33,931 nt of DNA, taken from contig DXIQ01000019.1 of NCBI GenBank assembly GCA_019112785.1, positions 1-33,931 of the forward strand, written 5' to 3'. Made by a program: the position numbers and the translations under genes. The notes beneath the pieces were generated by a model, which saw only the letters and a program-made list of their open reading frames with translations, was not told the DNA's origin and did no database searches. Positions 32,984 through 33,931 of the stretch are shown in pieces; the stretch's first letter is position 1, and every line of letters starts with the position of its first letter. The stretch comes from Candidatus Blautia stercorigallinarum (GTDB lineage Bacteria; Bacillota; Clostridia; Lachnospirales; Lachnospiraceae).

Positions 32984-33917
32984 TCATTTTATCAATATCT
33001 CGGTTTCTAATTTAGGATCCTCCGGAGTGCCGGTAACAGTCAGCCTTCTTTCTTCTCCTTCAAAGGTATAATCCCGGGTATAAACTCCCTTTTTCTCTAA
33101 GTTGATCTGTAATGTCAATTTCCTTATCCCCTATGGTCAGCCCCAGTCGTTTTATATCCTCATGGTAGACCAGGGTCACATAATATTCTCCCTTTTCACC
33201 GTATTCATGGACTACGGTGATCTGTGTCCCGTCCTCAGCATGAAGCACTGTCTCATAAGGAGTGGATGCCTCCTGATCCACAGTCACATTTTTAAATACC
33301 ATAGCGATCTGCTGGACAGCCTCTCCTGCCGCCTGCCGTATATCCGCATCAGAAGCTGCCAGAACTCCCACAGACAGAGAACAGATCAGTACCACAGAAG
33401 CCGCCGTGGCAGCAAATGCTTTCCTCTTGAATCTTGGATATTTCTTTGGTTTTTTCACTGCGTAAACCTCCCTTAAAGATCCGCTGGAAGGATTTTTTCC
33501 CAGCACATCCCCGATATCGGCCACAGAATATTCCTCATAATAGTAAAGATAAATCGGTACCCGATATTTTCTGGGCAGCCGGAAAACCTGCTCCAGAAGC
33601 TCCCTTTCTCTCATTTTTTCATAGCCCTCTGTATCATCCCGCCGACCATGTTCTTTCCTTTCTTCCTCCGGAAAAAACTCCATTCGCTTTTCCCAGGGAG
33701 AAGCGATCAGCCTCTTACACTCATTCATGGTGACGCGGATCAGCCAGTGCTTTAAATGTTCTTCATTGTTAAATTCCGGATTCTTCTGGTAAAGCTTCAT
33801 AAAAACTGTCTGCATAACATCTTCTGCGTCATGACTGTTCCTGCAGTCATGGAAAGCGATCCGGTAAACCATATCCTGGTACTGGGCCACAATCTCAATA
33901 TATCTGATTTCTTCCAC
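32984..33917 (-). pseudogene. sigma-70/ECF factor fused in frame to a membrane protein, with C-terminal frameshift
   Basis: The continuous frame 33060-33917 gives 285 residues. Residues 1-140 are an ECF-type sigma factor: region 2 YQDMVYRIAFHDCRNSHDAEDVMQTVFMKLY, then region 4 up to YEEYSVADIGDVLGKNPS. The recognition helix that should follow (a TVxTRLxRAR-like segment) is missing. From residue 154 the frame reads a basic start and one hydrophobic segment, VKKPKKYPRFKRKAF then VVLICSLSVGVLA, like an exported protein or anti-sigma partner. AAGGGAGG (33467-33474) and GTG 33458 inside the fusion look like that second gene's own start. Near 33095 an extra base in an A/G run shifts the frame; without it translation continues as GVYTRDYTFEGEERRLTV to a stop at 32984. 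The start is GTG 33917, close to the window edge. Confidence 0.7.
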
Positions 33918-33931
33918 TGTCTCATACCTCG

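Overview
The window looks like a chromosomal segment of a gut-type Lachnospiraceae (Clostridia, Bacillota). The evidence is a moderate GC content with AT-rich spacers, strong AGGAGG-type ribosome binding sites, a spore maturation gene (spmB), a short-form HisG with its HisZ partner, a FabT-type MarR regulator, a GH36 alpha-galactosidase, and protein sequences of Lachnospiraceae character. Most genes lie on the minus strand. I see no rRNA, tRNA, CRISPR array, phage module or intact insertion sequence.

Layout. 1-350: a small two-helix membrane protein and a bidirectional terminator. 357-6867: a minus-strand group made of a large exported protein of unknown function, asnS, and a YhaO/YhaN-like nuclease-ATPase pair. 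6864-8719: a METTL25/GSTCD-type methyltransferase coupled to the exported protein, and an unknown small protein. 8753-13087: alpha-galactosidase and galactokinase, separated by an 816-base non-coding region that holds a DnaA-box-like cluster and a structured element bounded by inverted repeats. 13243-15018: an anchored DUF885 metallopeptidase. 15088-16280: an orphan FabT-like regulator and an orphan PduL phosphotransacylase. 16437-17084: a membrane protein ending in a J-domain-like HPD segment. 17205-23444: a compact histidine operon hisZ-G-C-B-H-A-F-I-E that lacks hisD. 23681-25627: an Old Yellow Enzyme/2-enoate-reductase-type flavoprotein behind a highly structured leader of about 258 bases. 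26004-26534: spmB without spmA. 26906-29441: an HxlR regulator, a MATE exporter and an OGG-type glycosylase. 29563-29870: a flavin-binding PPOX-family gene broken by an internal deletion. 29962-31812: RecQ. 32052-33917: an XRE regulator, a helical small protein, and a damaged sigma-factor/membrane-protein locus at the right edge.

How the genes work together. The his genes overlap or nearly touch and read from one strong promoter at 23476-23504 with a leader of only about 25 bases, so there is no room for a T-box or attenuator. Alpha-galactosidase and GalK supply the first steps of alpha-galactoside use. YhaO/YhaN, RecQ and the OGG-type glycosylase are genome-maintenance proteins placed in separate units. 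HxlR probably controls the MATE exporter through a 14-base palindrome beside its start codon.

Most worth a second look: (1) the structured RNA candidate ahead of the OYE flavoenzyme; (2) the DnaA-box-like cluster and the adjacent 127-base element between aga and galK; (3) the sigma factor that has lost its region 4 recognition helix, is fused in frame to a membrane protein, and carries a further one-base frameshift; (4) the missing hisD.
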